Source of the DNA: Lineus longissimus
Taxonomy: Eukaryota; Nemertea; Pilidiophora; Heteronemertea; Lineidae
Reading direction: 5' to 3'
Length of the DNA stretch: 64,000 nt
Assembly: GCF_910592395.1 (NCBI RefSeq)
Contig: NC_088326.1
Coordinates: 10,295,001 to 10,359,000, forward strand
Shown here: in pieces, positions 19,875 to 31,449 of the stretch
Position numbering within the stretch: the stretch's first letter is position 1
How the letters are laid out: every line of letters starts with the position of its first letter
Position numbers and translations under genes: made by a program
The notes under the pieces: model-generated
The model's database searches: none
Told to the model about the DNA's origin: nothing
The model's input: the letters and a program-made list of their open reading frames with translations, nothing else

Positions 19875-20755
19875 ATAGGATCCTTGTAATAAAAATTCCT
19901 GATAAAGCTCATATTTTCTGAAAAATGTGTGTTTAATAGTTCAAACTGAATAAGACCTTAACTTAGTATCCTATAAAATCTAATCGGGATTGACGTACTG
20001 CGTGGCTAATTCGAACTTACTCTAATGGTTGGATTACACTGATTTCAAGTAATGTGATGAAGAATCAAACAGCGATTTCTAACACTGGCAGTCAGTTCAA
20101 GCTCCTGGGACGGTACCTGAATTCCGTGTCTGGCTGATATAGCCTCTGCCGTAACCAGAGCTACTTTTTTACACATTACTATTTATGGGTGTAACCTCCT
20201 CGTCACATTGGTGTAAGTCCCGATCCTTGACGGACAAATGAAATCCAAAATTTAAGGGTCACGGCAGGTTTTAAGATCTCAAATCATTGATCGAAGAAGT
20301 TTAATGACGAATTGGGGACCGGAGGCATGAGTTGAGGGTTTGGCAGAGGTTTTACACCTTTATAACGAAGTCCAAGTAAAAAAAATTAAGTCCAAGTCGG
20401 AAGGGTCCTTACAGGTTTCAGTTTCATCTCTAATCGTTCGGTGTTTATAAAAGTGATAACGAGGTAGGTATTGGCTGTTCCACTGAACACTGCAATGATG
20501 GTAGAGCTAAGATATATATGAAAATAGCTCCATCCGAGCGATGTTTGCTGACACAACCAGTAGGCCTACTAATTTCTTTTCTAAAACATCGTTTCTGAGT
20601 GGGAATTTCAGAGAGAGAAAAAAGTTTCAGTTATCACGAATGAAAAAGTTTTGAAAGTAACGCGCAGGTTACAAAGGTTTACTCCCCACCCGATAGAATA
20701 ATGGATAAGACGGAAAATTTGTAGAATATTCGATTTCTTTTTAAAACCCAGTCTA

Positions 20756-21757
20756 TCAAGCATGAGAGCGGTGATAGAACTTCAAATACCCTCGGCCATT
20801 TCCTGGCCAAGCTACGAAAGATCCGTCCCGGCCAGTGGCAATCATATCTACATCTGAAATTATCGTCGATTGGTAACTCTTTCTATAATACCAATAGTGT
20901 GGAAGATTTTTCGGAATAGGAATATAGGTCACAATTAAACCTTTCTTGCGCTTGTCTGGAGTCATCGGCATCATTATTTGGTTGGCACTGTCCCATGTTA
21001 CGTGATAGCAACCATGTCTACATCTAAAATCGGGCAATTTCAAATTGCAAATTACATGTATTACCACTTTCTGCTGATAGTTGCTCCTTTTAGTAAACAG
21101 ATGTACACAGTTCCACATTGTGGCAAGTACATCCTTTCCTGCAGTTATAAAGACGGAATTCTGCGTTCGCTGTACTGACCGAACCATGGTTCTTTGAATG
21201 ATGTGCACGTCCAGCTCCCTCCCCGCCGTCAAAGTGTAGTTGAATTTATTATCGACACCCTTGTCAATATCAATCTCGAAAACACCAAGTGCAATGAAGG
21301 AACTCGTTCTTAGGCCATTTTTGCGTACGCGATGAACGTATATAACGAAAGCTTGCCCAGTCAACTCGATGTGTTCTATGTACAAAATTAAAATGAGCTC
21401 AATGTTCTGACTCTGAGTTGGCAGTTCCATAATGTAGAAACCCAAATGAACGCCACTGCGATCAAATATTTTCGGACATTCCCTTGGTCTGGCTGTACTT
21501 AATATCACGAAATAGGCCTTCCGAATGTATAATTTGTAGATCAACAGATGCTTGTTGATTGAACTTCTAGAAGAGTTGAATAACTGTCTTGAGACATATC
21601 GCCCTCGATTTTGATAAATCTGATGTATGAAAGGGGATCTTCGTTTAACATACATCCTTTCCACTAGAATATATCTGTCAACATACTTATCATAATAGAC
21701 TCGAAGCGAAAGGACAACCGCCGTATTCCTAAAGATCTTGTCGACTTTGTAACTCAT
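20756..21757 (-). CDS. Gene A, unit 2: unrecognised 333-residue protein
   Basis: Intact copy of the gene A family (see 7365-8369), ATG at 21757 (MSYKVDKIF), ending FYHRSHA. All conserved blocks are present (YYDKYV, FDRSGVHLGFY, FITAGKDVLATMWNC, CYHVTWDSANQ, DVDMIATGRDGSF). The last ~80 codons are nearly identical to unit 7 (KGLIVTYIPIPKN), whereas the first two thirds match units 1 and 3 better, a sign of exchange between units. The young BEL element sits about 0.9 kb downstream in the direction of transcription. Confidence 0.7.
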   Translation of the reverse strand: MSYKVDKIFRNTAVVLSLRVYYDKYVDRYILVERMYVKRRSPFIHQIYQNRGRYVSRQLFNSSRSSINKHLLIYKLYIRKAYFVILSTARPRECPKIFDRSGVHLGFYIMELPTQSQNIELILILYIEHIELTGQAFVIYVHRVRKNGLRTSSFIALGVFEIDIDKGVDNKFNYTLTAGRELDVHIIQRTMVRSVQRTQNSVFITAGKDVLATMWNCVHLFTKRSNYQQKVVIHVICNLKLPDFRCRHGCYHVTWDSANQIMMPMTPDKRKKGLIVTYIPIPKNLPHYWYYRKSYQSTIISDVDMIATGRDGSFVAWPGNGRGYLKFYHRSHA

Positions 21758-21999
21758 TCTTGGCAACTTTTGTCCTTTTTATAAATTCAAATTAAAACTT
21801 GTCTCACATTATTAACTAAAGGTACCAATGGCATTCAAACGCTTATGTTACAAATGTGCCGGCTACCCAGTCACCTTCTTTTTTACAGCAGCGGTTTCCA
21901 CATTATTGAATAACACACGAAATTAAAACATTTCAAAATTACTGAAATATCACGCTATTCCAATTTTAATCCCGACTGGACCCAAGTGAGGCATGTTAT

Positions 22000-22850
22000 A
22001 CAAACGATTAGGTAACTATCGCCTGATTACATGTAAGTGACCCAACCGAAGAAGTAACACAAAATCAACCGATTATGTTATCCACGACACAAAAAGTAAG
22101 GTGAAATACCCAACCGAACACAAAATAAACCGATAAAATGACCTCATTTTCCTACAAGAGTTGCCACCTCTTCTTCCGTCGTCTGTAAAAATATAAAAAT
22201 TCTAAATGGGCTACATCTCATTTCATCAGGTTGGTTGATTTGACCTACATTTCAAGGTCGCAGAAATCAACCATACTTAATTACATTTCACCAACAGTGG
22301 CACCTGTTATTAATATTTTGTCCAAGAGTCTTTACTTCGTTGATGCATACATGGTACAGCGTTCGGTCATCTCAATATGTTGTAAACATTCGATGACTGT
22401 GTCCTACCTTTAACGCCTTGCCAGTTCATGAATGTCAGAAAACAATTTGTAATTTGAATTCAATGACTATTTCTTTTCTTCTTACATACATGTAATGTAC
22501 TGATGAAACGAAGGCAGATCAACTAAGACCTTTCCATAAACAGCTATTAACAGACAATGGAAGAAGCACTGTCAATGCGTGTATACCCCCTTGAGATGAG
22601 GTCACTGCATCAGTTGATTTTGTGTCACTTATTCGGTTTGGTCACTGATAATCGTGCCAATGTGAGTCATCCAAACGGTTGGGCCGTTGGTCATTTATTT
22701 GGCTAATTTTGAGTCACTTAATATTCGGTAAGGTCATGACCTAATTGGTTGATTTTGTTTTACGATTAGGTCGGATCACTTTATCGGTTGATTGTATGTT
22801 ACTTCAGTTGATTCACTTAATTGGGCGATGTGACCTATCACTTTCGGGAC
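22000..22850. repeat. Block B, unit 3: fold-back repeat
   Basis: This is the same architecture as 8600-9480. The left arm has CACAAAATCAACCGAT near 22060 and the right arm has its complement near 22610 (one substitution), each embedded in degenerate AACCGAT/AAGTGAC repeats. Confidence 0.55.
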
Positions 22851-23774
22851 AAGGTATCCGTGCAGAGATCATTTTTGTGCGGATCGATGCATTGCAACGC
22901 CTGGTGTGGAGACGAAAATCTACACGACGACGTCACGCTGTTCGCACTCGTATACCCGTTCACCTTGTCTTCGCTGAGAACAACAAAGGTAGGCTACTGA
23001 AATAAAAAGCCGCTCACTTCGCTACAGATACAGACATGAATGAACTAAACAAATTTTGCTTTCAACGCCATAAAAACCTGAAAACCTCGAAGAGTTCAAT
23101 TGAAAACCCGTGTTCTTTATGTTATTTTTGATAAATCTGATAAAAACTCACCACGATTTCTTTGATAGATCTTGTAGGAGAGAGAAAATAATACATGAAC
23201 TGTCTGGCTCATATTAATCTCACCTTTTCGCTCCCGGATATTCTAACCTGATTTGGCCTTAAATATGTTCAATGATCCAAAATTCCAATGCGCATCCAAA
23301 TCTTTAACGACATGTGCAAAACGTGTGGGCGTCGCCCAAAGCTGCCTAAAATGCACCACAGATTGATAACTTACTTTTAAAGCTGATCAGAGAGATACCT
23401 TTAGGCCCCGAATGATGGTCAGACAAAAGCACGTTAGTTGATAAAACGGCGTGTTTTCATAGAAAAGGGGAAATCCCAGTGCAATTCACTCGAAAACTAT
23501 CGCGGGCACGTACAGTCCTCATCATCAGCATTCTATATCATGTATAAAGGTTTAGGCGTTCGGGTAGAATCTGGGCATCTAGGTGACATCTAGGCTGGTC
23601 ACAACGATTTGTTGACGAAATACGGAATTCCTGTAGACCAGGAAGGGAAACTTAGTCGAAGACAATTGCTTTGTCATGTAAGTTGTTGATAGGTAGAGAA
23701 AACAGAGTTGGTATTTTGATTTGAACGCAGTAAATTGTGTTAGTCGCGTTGGAATATGAGGACACTGCGGGAGA

Positions 23775-24299
23775 TCAGAAAAGGATTAATCTGGAAATAT
23801 CCTTTTTTCCTGCGGGGCCACTAATCCCAAAATCTGCAATTTCTAGAATGTATACGTCCAGAGGGATTTCAAGAATAACAGGGGGTGCATTCAATAATCT
23901 AACCTCTTTGACCATAGTTTCCCTGCTGTTAAGGGCTTCCTTGGGCTTCCATCTCTTGCAATGTGACCATGACTCGAACCTACATGCATGCTTCCCCCTC
24001 CGATGATTGAAGCCAGCGATGACATCATGTTTGGAACTCAAAACAGCACATTCTGGTCTTGAACGCGAATTTATTGGCAACCAGTATTTGAGGGATATAT
24101 CTTCACGCCGCTCTTCAGCATCATAAAGCCGTATAAAGGTTATGCCTAAAGAAGCAAGTATGGTGCTCTCGATTATACATATATGGAGGGCTGTAAACAA
24201 CATATTTCGATGGAAACCCCTCCTCGTTGTTGACAAAACACAAGTATCATTTGAGCTGATCATTTCCGATAAAATATTAATAATACTATTCAAGTTCAT
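23775..24299 (-). CDS. ORF C, unit 3: unrecognised ~174-residue protein
   Basis: Family member of 3016-3540 with the same start (MNLNSIIN) and the same end (GPAGKKDISRLILF). Differences from unit 1 are scattered single substitutions, for example LASLGITF for LACLGITF and RFESWSH for RFVSWSH. No frame damage. Confidence 0.45.
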   Translation of the reverse strand: MNLNSIINILSEMISSNDTCVLSTTRRGFHRNMLFTALHICIIESTILASLGITFIRLYDAEERREDISLKYWLPINSRSRPECAVLSSKHDVIAGFNHRRGKHACRFESWSHCKRWKPKEALNSRETMVKEVRLLNAPPVILEIPLDVYILEIADFGISGPAGKKDISRLILF

Positions 24300-26738
24300 T
24301 TCATTTGCTTTCAATGCAATCAGTGTATGTCGCTTAGTTAGTTCTAGTGGTCTGAAGTGCATTTGGGAGTTCGTGTTGACACTCGGTGTATGTTGTTGGC
24401 GAGCTGGTCGATGTCATGCCTGAAGAATATACTCTCCTTTCATGCTTTTAAGATATGTTCTCAATATCTAATTCGAACTACATACCGTGCAAGATAAAAA
24501 GGCATTTTCGTCGTATACCATGTCCACAACGTCGATCTTGTTCCGGCTTGGCGTTTGCTTTGATGAAGTACTGATTTTAAATAAACCGGTGACACTGGAA
24601 TCTAAAGGTGGGCCTGCTGTAGGTTAAATCGGCAGGTGGTAATGCCATTAGAAAAAGTAAGGATGCCAGGTCCCCCTCTCAACACTCGGATATCGGAACA
24701 AAACCTGCCTCCGCCCCAGAGGCAGTCACTGTGGATCCAGAGGGCAATGAAAGATCCTTTTCTGAGATTGAAACCCCTTCTTAATTTTTCGGAGATATCG
24801 AGGTCAAAGAAAACAGCAAAACATTCACATCTATGAGATTAGCAGGAAGAAGGTCAAGCACAAAGAACAAATATCAAAAACAAGACCAGGAAGGATGTGC
24901 AAGGGAATCCGCATAGTTTGGAGGATGTACTTTGTTGTCCGTCGTGGACCCGGAGAAGGCCCATTACATGTATGGCACTTATAGTGTGCAAATCTCAAAG
25001 TCGTCCATTTTGTCCGGTGGAGCCCGTTACACATCCTTTATTCCTCGGTTCCCATGCGTTCCTTTATCGGGTAATTGTCCGCTGTGGATGCGGTACACCG
25101 CATGTTCATCCGCTGCATGTCAGGTGGTAGTCGGGGCTCGAGCCACGTCCACCGGACATCAAAGCGCATGAACTGACAAGTACAGGAAGACGAACTCACT
25201 AGTTCCCAACAAAACACATGCCCAACACAAACGAACCGTACAACCCGGCGGACTAGGTTGTCTAGTGGAGTCCGTGCCAAAGTTTGTATATGCACAAAAC
25301 ATTTCTCCGGATGAAGCGAACCTCGCCCGTTCTTGTCTAACAAGGAAAGCATTCGTAGAACGAAAGACAAATAGGAAACGCATGCAAACGGACAACATCG
25401 GATTGGACTTTGCTCTCCGTTGGACGTCTGTTATAACGCAATCCGTCAAGGTGTGATCATGACTAGCGCTTCAGATCATTTCTGCATATTTTGGAAACGG
25501 AAGATACATGTAATGCACATGGATCGATCCATACCGTCCAACATTTCCGATTTGGATAGAAATTGTTTGGCGACACCATGTAGTCCGGTGGTCACGGCGT
25601 CGTTTCCTGGCCTGGCCTGTGTCTTGATTCAAAGTAATTATTGAAGCGAGTTTGGATCGTAGAACCTCGATTATCTTGCACATGTCGTGTTGTCAAAATT
25701 CAGCAGGTTTTAGTCATTTCATGATTGATTTCTTAAACTCCATCAATAAAGCCGATGATACTGAGTTCCATTGGTTTGTGTAAAATGCTTATCGATATTG
25801 GCTATGGAATATAAAAAACAGTACCCTACAATGCATCATATGCCTACATTATGATTTTAAAGATCATGAATGTACATAATGCAACACAAAAAAGTATTTG
25901 TTTCATCGATCCGTTAAGACTGATGTAATACAACATTGTCGAAACAAAGGCCAAGACGTGAAATAATGACCATCAGACAGAACACGGTGTCGCCAATGCA
26001 TTGCCTATCCAGATCGAACTGGTTAAATCTTGTCATAGACCATGTGTTTGCTATCTAGCTTGAATAGCATGTTCCTAGGGTTAACCGGTCTGACATCGGT
26101 GTAAATAGATCATGTAAGCAAGTAGAGCCTGTTCCTTGTCTAGTGTTAATGAAATAAACGTTGGCATCGCCAATAAGTGATTATGGGGCATTGCAGTGGA
26201 TTGCCTCGACGATCAACCTTGTGGTCCTTGTCTAGCTATCTATGCTGAAAATGTTGTCGTTCGATGTTTAAAAAAGTGATAACGAGGTAGGTATTGGCTG
26301 TCGCTCTAAACACCGCAATGATGGTAGAGCTAAAATATATATGAAGATAGCTCCATCCGAGCGATGTTTGCTGACACAACAAGTACTAGCAGTGATGTAT
26401 TAATTTCTTTTCTAAAACATCCGAAATGAATATATTTTTAGGCATCATCCGCTAAATGTACGCAATATAGTTATATTTGGACGTGCTGGGGCCCATTTGA
26501 TTCTAATCTTTGATGGATGATGAACCTGACCTTATTTAATTAGCTGGAAGCCGGGTCTCTTGGTAAATTAAATGGCGGAGTCCTCCTCGACTGTCTGATC
26601 GCCATGCCATTTCAACCTGTTTGTTATATTATTTACTTCTGATCAAGAAGGCAGTTACGAGGCGCGGCAAATCGAGAAATTCAGCGATGAGAAACTTCGT
26701 GGGATTTATTGATAATAAAAATAAACAGTGTGCTGTAG

Positions 26739-27133
26739 TGTAATGTCAGCGAAGGCGTGTTCTTGTCCTAACTCAAGCCGATGGAAGACTTGAGCCAGAC
26801 AGCGTGGAGGAATGTGATTGTACGAACGTAACTTGAAGATAAGATAACGGTGATGATGAAACTTTTAATATTTTGAGTAGGAGCTCATCCAAACGGGGGT
26901 TCCTCTGTTGGTGGCTATTCCTGAACTGTCTTAAAACATTCCAAAACCAACTCCTAGCAACGTCAAAACAAGTTAAGAGGTATAGGCCTATAAGAGTTCA
27001 ATTAGGCCTATAATTACATGATTAAATCTTACAAATAATGTTTGGCTTACAGCTCTACGGTCAAATGTATACACTATTCATATTGGCAAGGGCCTATAAA
27101 TAATAGCAGGGAATACGTACAGGCTATGTAACA
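26739..27133 (-). repeat. 3' LTR of the non-autonomous element, unit 3
   Basis: 395 bp, TGTTACATAGCC... in element orientation. It shares GTGATTGTACGAACG with the left LTRs of units 4 and 5, where the right LTRs have GAGATGGTACAAACG. The two LTRs had therefore already diverged before the unit was duplicated. Confidence 0.9.
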
Positions 27134-27680
27134 TGCCACCCCTTAACGAAAAGACATTGTCCTCAAGGTTAAATAAATACATGTGGGGACAACATAAGAG
27201 CTAGGGTAGAGAGTGTCACTGAATAAATCTGGATACTAATCTTTGGACAACAAGAATAATTAATACACCTGTTCTAATAATATATAGACAATGCAATGTC
27301 TGGCTAATATCTGCCGTGTGTGGCGAACGAAGTAGCGGGTCACGTTAGGATGCAGCGCTAATCCGAATGATATTTAAATACGATAATAATAATAATAATT
27401 TAAGCTCAGGTGCTAATTACCTTAACATTTGTCAACAATTTTGAAAGGTATCTTTATATTCAATTAAGCTTTGACGCCCCAATCCCTATATCAGATTATT
27501 ATACGAAGTGATGAGACAACAATCACAACTTAAACAGCTTAGATGAGAACACATGACCACAGTCCAAATTCAATGCAAAGTGATAACGACAATCCAAATT
27601 TCGAGATTAAATCGTCCGGTAGATGGAATGAGGGCATTATTGGAACGGTAGAAATTTCCTTAGTCACCAGTTGGCTTTAA

Positions 27681-28565
27681 TTACCACTCGAAGAACAATT
27701 GTTTCATTATTGGTGTAGATGGTACATCAACAACCTTCGTAGTCCAATCATTGATCAAAAATTCCACGTCGTCATGGGGAAAATTGTGCGGGGACAACAC
27801 ACGTCCATACACAGAAATCTCCCTCGCAAAAGATGCATCTCCAAAAATTTGGGAACAATACTCCCGGACACAGTCATCAATGGTTGAATTCCTTCGTATG
27901 TTAAATGTCCCTCCGAGCTTAATTTTGTCGGAACGCTAGGTCCCATCACGAGATATTGGCACAATGCAAACGTCCAATCTGGAATGGTTTTTCTCGTCTA
28001 GAGCACTCAAATCTCTTGAACTTTGAGAGCTGATGTCTGAGATTGTTCGATCACTTTCTCTTGATAAAGATTCTGAATATCCAGTTGGTTGAGATGGTTT
28101 TCGGTGTTTGGAAATTGGTTGGCTGGGGGGTGGTACAGGAAATACTTGTTGATGAGCATGTTCATTACCGTAGATCACTTCTCTATATGCATCCGTATCA
28201 AAAATGCATGGTTCATGTCCTTTTTCCACCTGCTTGAGGTCGGTAGAGTTGCTTTGCTCTTGGCTCGCCCTTGCTTCACCGAGCGAAGTACATGTACATG
28301 TACAACTTGATGTTTTTCGAGCTTTCTTTTTTTCTATAAAGTTCATTAGGCGTTTTTTGTCTCTCTCTCGTTTACGTGGCGATTTAGCTGAAGAGCGTAC
28401 ATGCGAATTTGAAAATGAGTGTCCATATGGAACTTGTGCCTTATTCCATAAAAGTGTAACAGCATAACTGTCCTCGCAGGCCTGAAACGACCATTTTGCC
28501 TGTAGAACGTGCAGGCCATGAGTCCTCAGTGAAAACTCCAAATCCTCAGGTAGTTGAACCGACAT
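27681..28565 (-). pseudogene. Cargo ORF of the non-autonomous LTR element, unit 3, with in-frame TAG
   Basis: From the ATG at 28565 (MSVQLPEDLEF) the frame runs 209 codons to a TAG at 27936-27938 and then stays open for a further ~85 codons to TAA at 27681. In unit 5 the same frame is uninterrupted over 295 codons, because three bases that spell the TAG away are present there. The N-terminal ~55 residues are globular-looking (WSFQACEDSYAVTLLW). A very basic stretch follows (KSPRKRERDKKRL...EKKKARK), then a Ser/Gln/Pro-rich linker and a second globular-looking part (IDDCVREYCS, DDVEFLINDW). I recall the SP-R-KR-RD--RL basic motif from unannotated invertebrate repeat-associated proteins. It is not a gag or pol domain that I know. 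Confidence 0.6.
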
Positions 28566-28668
28566 TTTGAAATTAACAGATGATAAAATCCTCACATGAT
28601 CCGTTGATAATCATTACGTCGCCTTCTGGATATAAATCAATACGAATTGAATCACGTCGGGGTCACCA

Positions 28669-29063
28669 TGTAATGTCAGCGAAGGCGTGTTCTTGTCCTA
28701 ACTCAAGCCGATAGAAGACTTGAGCCAGACAGCGTGGAGGAATGAGATGGTACAAACGTAACTTGAAGATAAGATAACGGTGATGATGAAACTTTTAATA
28801 TTTTGAGTAGGAGCTCATCCAAACAGGGGTTCCTCTGTTGGTGGCTATTCCTGAACTGTCTTAAAACATTCCAAAACCAACTCCTAGCAACGTCAAAACA
28901 AGTTAAGAGGTATAGGCCTACAAGAGTTCAATTAGGCCTATAATTACATGATTAAATCTTACAAATAATGTTTGGCTTACAGCTCTACGGTCAAATGTAT
29001 ACATTATGCATATTGGCAAGGGCCTATAAATAATAGCAGGGAATACGTACAGGCTATGTAACA
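28669..29063 (-). repeat. 5' LTR of the non-autonomous element, unit 3
   Basis: 395 bp, the upstream LTR in element orientation, ending ...GACATTACA directly before the primer-binding site TGGTGACCCCGACG. Confidence 0.9.
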
Positions 29064-29770
29064 GTAGCTACTGTAGTGATCAAATGACGTCCCCCAGCCA
29101 CAACCAGTCATTTGCGTTTGACCTCGGTCACTTCACCTTCATCAAGAGCGCATTGCCGCAGGAAATGGCATATGTCAGCAAGTATTGTTGTCTTGAAAAC
29201 AGCGGCCAGTGGTATCTGTTGTGCTGCGCAGCAGGGAGCCCAGGGTCTTGTTCTTGCATCAGCTCTCATTTCCCCGGAGAAGCTTGTGAAGGGTATCGCC
29301 CTTTTGGTTATGCGATGTATACATACATGGCTAAACTCTGTCTTAGTCTCATTCACGAACAGATTGTGAACTTTTTATAGGTTTCTCCGCTGCTACTGGC
29401 TGGAGCTGGTCCAGGTGTTTCTTTTCTTAATCCAGGAAATCAACGTCATCAGCATAATCTATTTGTAGTGGCAGGTCCAGGCTTGGGACTGGTGGGTTAG
29501 GCCTGTTGGGGCTTGCAAGTGTAGCAGCAATTTAGCAGGTTAAAGGGACTGGTTAAAAGGCGGTTGGCCTGTGGTGAGCCTAGTAGTTTCAAACGAATCG
29601 GACGGTTCGTTTTTCACGCCGATCCTTAGCTTCATCCCTGCCAGGAGGGATCTTACATGTCTCAGATCATGATCACGGAAGCCTGATTTCAGTAGGACAA
29701 CTAAGTTGCGTTTCCACCTGATTGTTTTACTAATCACAGGGAGTGTGACTGAGTTCAAGATCAAGATTTT
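29064..29770 (-). mobile_element. Non-LTR reverse-transcriptase relic, unit 3
   Basis: Read on the minus strand the pieces appear in palm order: IRWKRNLVVLL and DHDLRHVRSLLAGMKL (29764-29540), then IDYADDVDFLD with the YADD catalytic motif at 29456-29445, then LFVNETKTEFSHV (about 29360-29320), the strand that follows the catalytic motif in many animal non-LTR elements. A stop follows FLD, the frame shifts between pieces, and the middle of the palm is missing. The LTR element inserted at its edge. Confidence 0.7.
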
Positions 29771-30211
29771 ACCACGACTCAGCCACGCCTCTACATAAAA
29801 AAAGACAAGGGGTATCTCGATTAATTCTCCATTAGTTTAAAAAAGACATACGAACCAACACAGAGTACAGAGGACGGTTCTGATTGGATGATAGTTATAA
29901 TGAATCGGACCAATCAAACGTCGTCTTCCAAACTGCCATGGGAAGCATTAGTGCAGAAGGTAGTGTTACGGAAAAAAGAGTGTTATCATCTTTCGTCTCG
30001 TCAAAAATTTAAGCGCGAAATCCTATATCCTCCAAATATACTGATCGTTTTTGAGTGGGAATTTCAGAGAGAAAAAAATGTTTCAGTTATCACGAATGAG
30101 AAAGGTTTGAAAGTAACGAGCAGGTTACAAAGGTTTACTTGCCACCCGATAGAATAATGGATCAGATGGAAAATTTGTAGAATATTCTATTTCTTTTAAA
30201 AACCCAGTCTA

Positions 30212-31213
30212 TCAAGCATGAGTGCGGTGATAGAACTTAAAATACCCGTGGCCATTTGCTGGCCAAGCCAAAAAAGATCCGTTCCGGCCAGCGGCAATCA
30301 TATCTACATCTGAAATTATCGTCGATTGGTAACTCTTTCTATAATACCAATAGTGTTGAAGATTCTTCTGAATAGGAATATAGGTCACAATAAAACCTTT
30401 TTTGCGCTTGTCTGGAGTCATCGGCATTATTATTTGGTTGGCACGGTCCCACGTTACGTGATAGCAACCAAGTCTACATCTCAAACCGGGCCATTTCAAA
30501 TTGCAAATTACATGTATTACCACTTTCTGCTGATAGTTGCTCCTTTTAGTAAACATACGTACACAGTTCCACATTGTGGCAAGTACATCCTTTCCTGCAG
30601 TTATGAAGACGGAATTCTGCGTTTGCAGTACTAACCGAATTAAAGTTCCTTGAATGAAGTGCACGTCCAGCTCCCTCCCCGTCGTCAAAGTGTAGTTGAA
30701 TTTATTATCGACACCCTTGTCAATATCAATCTCGAAAACACCAAGTGCGATGAAGGAACTCGTTCTTAGGCCATTTTTGCGTACGTGGTGAACGTATATA
30801 ACGAAAGCTTGCCCAGTCAACTCGATGTGTTCTATATGCAAAATCAAAACGAGCTCAATGTTCTGACTCTGAGTGGGCAGTTCCATAATGTAGAAACCCA
30901 AATGAACGCCATTGCGATCAAATATTTTCGGACATTCCCTTGGTCTGGTTGTACTAAATATCACGAAATAGGCCTTCCGAATGTATAATTTATAGATCAA
31001 CAGATGCTTGTTGATTGAACTTCTAGAAGAGTTGAATAACTGTCTTGAGACATATCGCCCTCGATTTTGATAAATCTGATGGATGAAAGGGGATCTTCGT
31101 TTAACATAAACCCTTTCCACTAGGATATATATGTTAACATACTTGTCATAGTAGACCCGAATCGAAAGGAGAGCCGCCGTATTCCTAAAGATCTTGTCGA
31201 CTTTGTAACTCAT
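30212..31213 (-). CDS. Gene A, unit 3: unrecognised 333-residue protein
   Basis: Intact copy of the gene A family, ATG at 31213, ending FYHRTHA. The conserved blocks are as in unit 1. Features shared with units 4 and 5: LHYW-type change to LQHYWYY, GLRCRLGCYHV and FIQGTLIRLVLQTQ. Upstream the sequence has GAATTTAAAGGAC in place of the TATAAAAAG of units 1 and 2, so the TATA-like word is not conserved. Confidence 0.7.
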   Translation of the reverse strand: MSYKVDKIFRNTAALLSIRVYYDKYVNIYILVERVYVKRRSPFIHQIYQNRGRYVSRQLFNSSRSSINKHLLIYKLYIRKAYFVIFSTTRPRECPKIFDRNGVHLGFYIMELPTQSQNIELVLILHIEHIELTGQAFVIYVHHVRKNGLRTSSFIALGVFEIDIDKGVDNKFNYTLTTGRELDVHFIQGTLIRLVLQTQNSVFITAGKDVLATMWNCVRMFTKRSNYQQKVVIHVICNLKWPGLRCRLGCYHVTWDRANQIIMPMTPDKRKKGFIVTYIPIQKNLQHYWYYRKSYQSTIISDVDMIAAGRNGSFLAWPANGHGYFKFYHRTHA

Positions 31214-31449
31214 TCTTGGCAACTTTTGTCCTTTAAATTCAAATTAAAGCTTGTCTCACATTATCAACTAAAAGTAACAATGGCATTTAAACGCTTATGT
31301 TACAAATGTGCGGGCTACCCAGTCACCTTCTTTTTTACAGCAGCGGTTTCCACAATATTGAATAACACACGAAATTGAAACATTCCAAAATTACTGAAAT
31401 ATCACGCTATTCAAATTTCAATCCCGACTGGACCCAGGTGAGGCATGTT

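Larger units (their letters stand above)
8370..21757. repeat. Array unit 2
   Basis: Contents: block B (8600-9480), non-coding 9480-10390, ORF C (10393-10899), the TTAA MITE (11157-11492), a unit-specific segment (11541-11798), an exon relic (11960-12181), block D (to about 12640), non-coding block E (12640-13810) with a 30-bp tandem duplication, the BEL/Pao element (13811-19874), non-coding 19875-20755 and gene A (20756-21757). I see no gene in 9480-10390, 12640-13810 or 19875-20755. The last two are almost identical to 61151-62966 in unit 7. Confidence 0.9.
26739..29063 (-). mobile_element. Non-autonomous Gypsy-type LTR element with cargo ORF, unit 3
   Basis: 2325 bp with two 395-bp LTRs (26739-27133 and 28669-29063) that start TG and end CA and differ at about eight positions. 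GTAG lies immediately outside both ends (26735-26738 and 29064-29067), a 4-bp target duplication. In element orientation (minus strand) the 5' LTR is followed by TGGTGACCCCGACGTGATTC, a Gypsy-like primer-binding site, and the 3' LTR is preceded by AAGGGGTGGCA, a good polypurine tract. No reverse transcriptase, protease or integrase lies between them, only one long ORF, so it depends on another element for movement. The insertion interrupts an older non-LTR relic. Confidence 0.9.
21758..31213. repeat. Array unit 3
   Basis: Contents: block B (22000-22850), non-coding 22850-23770, ORF C (23775-24299), exon relics (about 24520-24850), block D (25038-25456), non-coding block E (25460-26740), the non-autonomous LTR element (26739-29063) inserted in a reverse-transcriptase relic, and gene A (30212-31213). 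From about 23.3 to 26.1 kb it is almost identical to unit 6 (52.0-54.7 kb). From 26.3 kb on it is closest to units 4 and 5. I see no gene in 22850-23770 or 25460-26740. Confidence 0.9.

Noticed and set aside
27387-27400. (AAT)n run inside the LTR element as a notable microsatellite.
   Set aside because: It is short, present in all three copies of the element, and ordinary for AT-rich animal DNA.
29888-30157. An 89-codon plus-strand ORF just left of gene A in units 3, 4 and 5 (and a variant in unit 1, 7023-7313).
   Set aside because: It is identical only because those units are recent copies. The unit 1 version differs by mostly amino-acid-changing substitutions, and units 2, 6 and 7 lack or break it. 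No recognisable protein.
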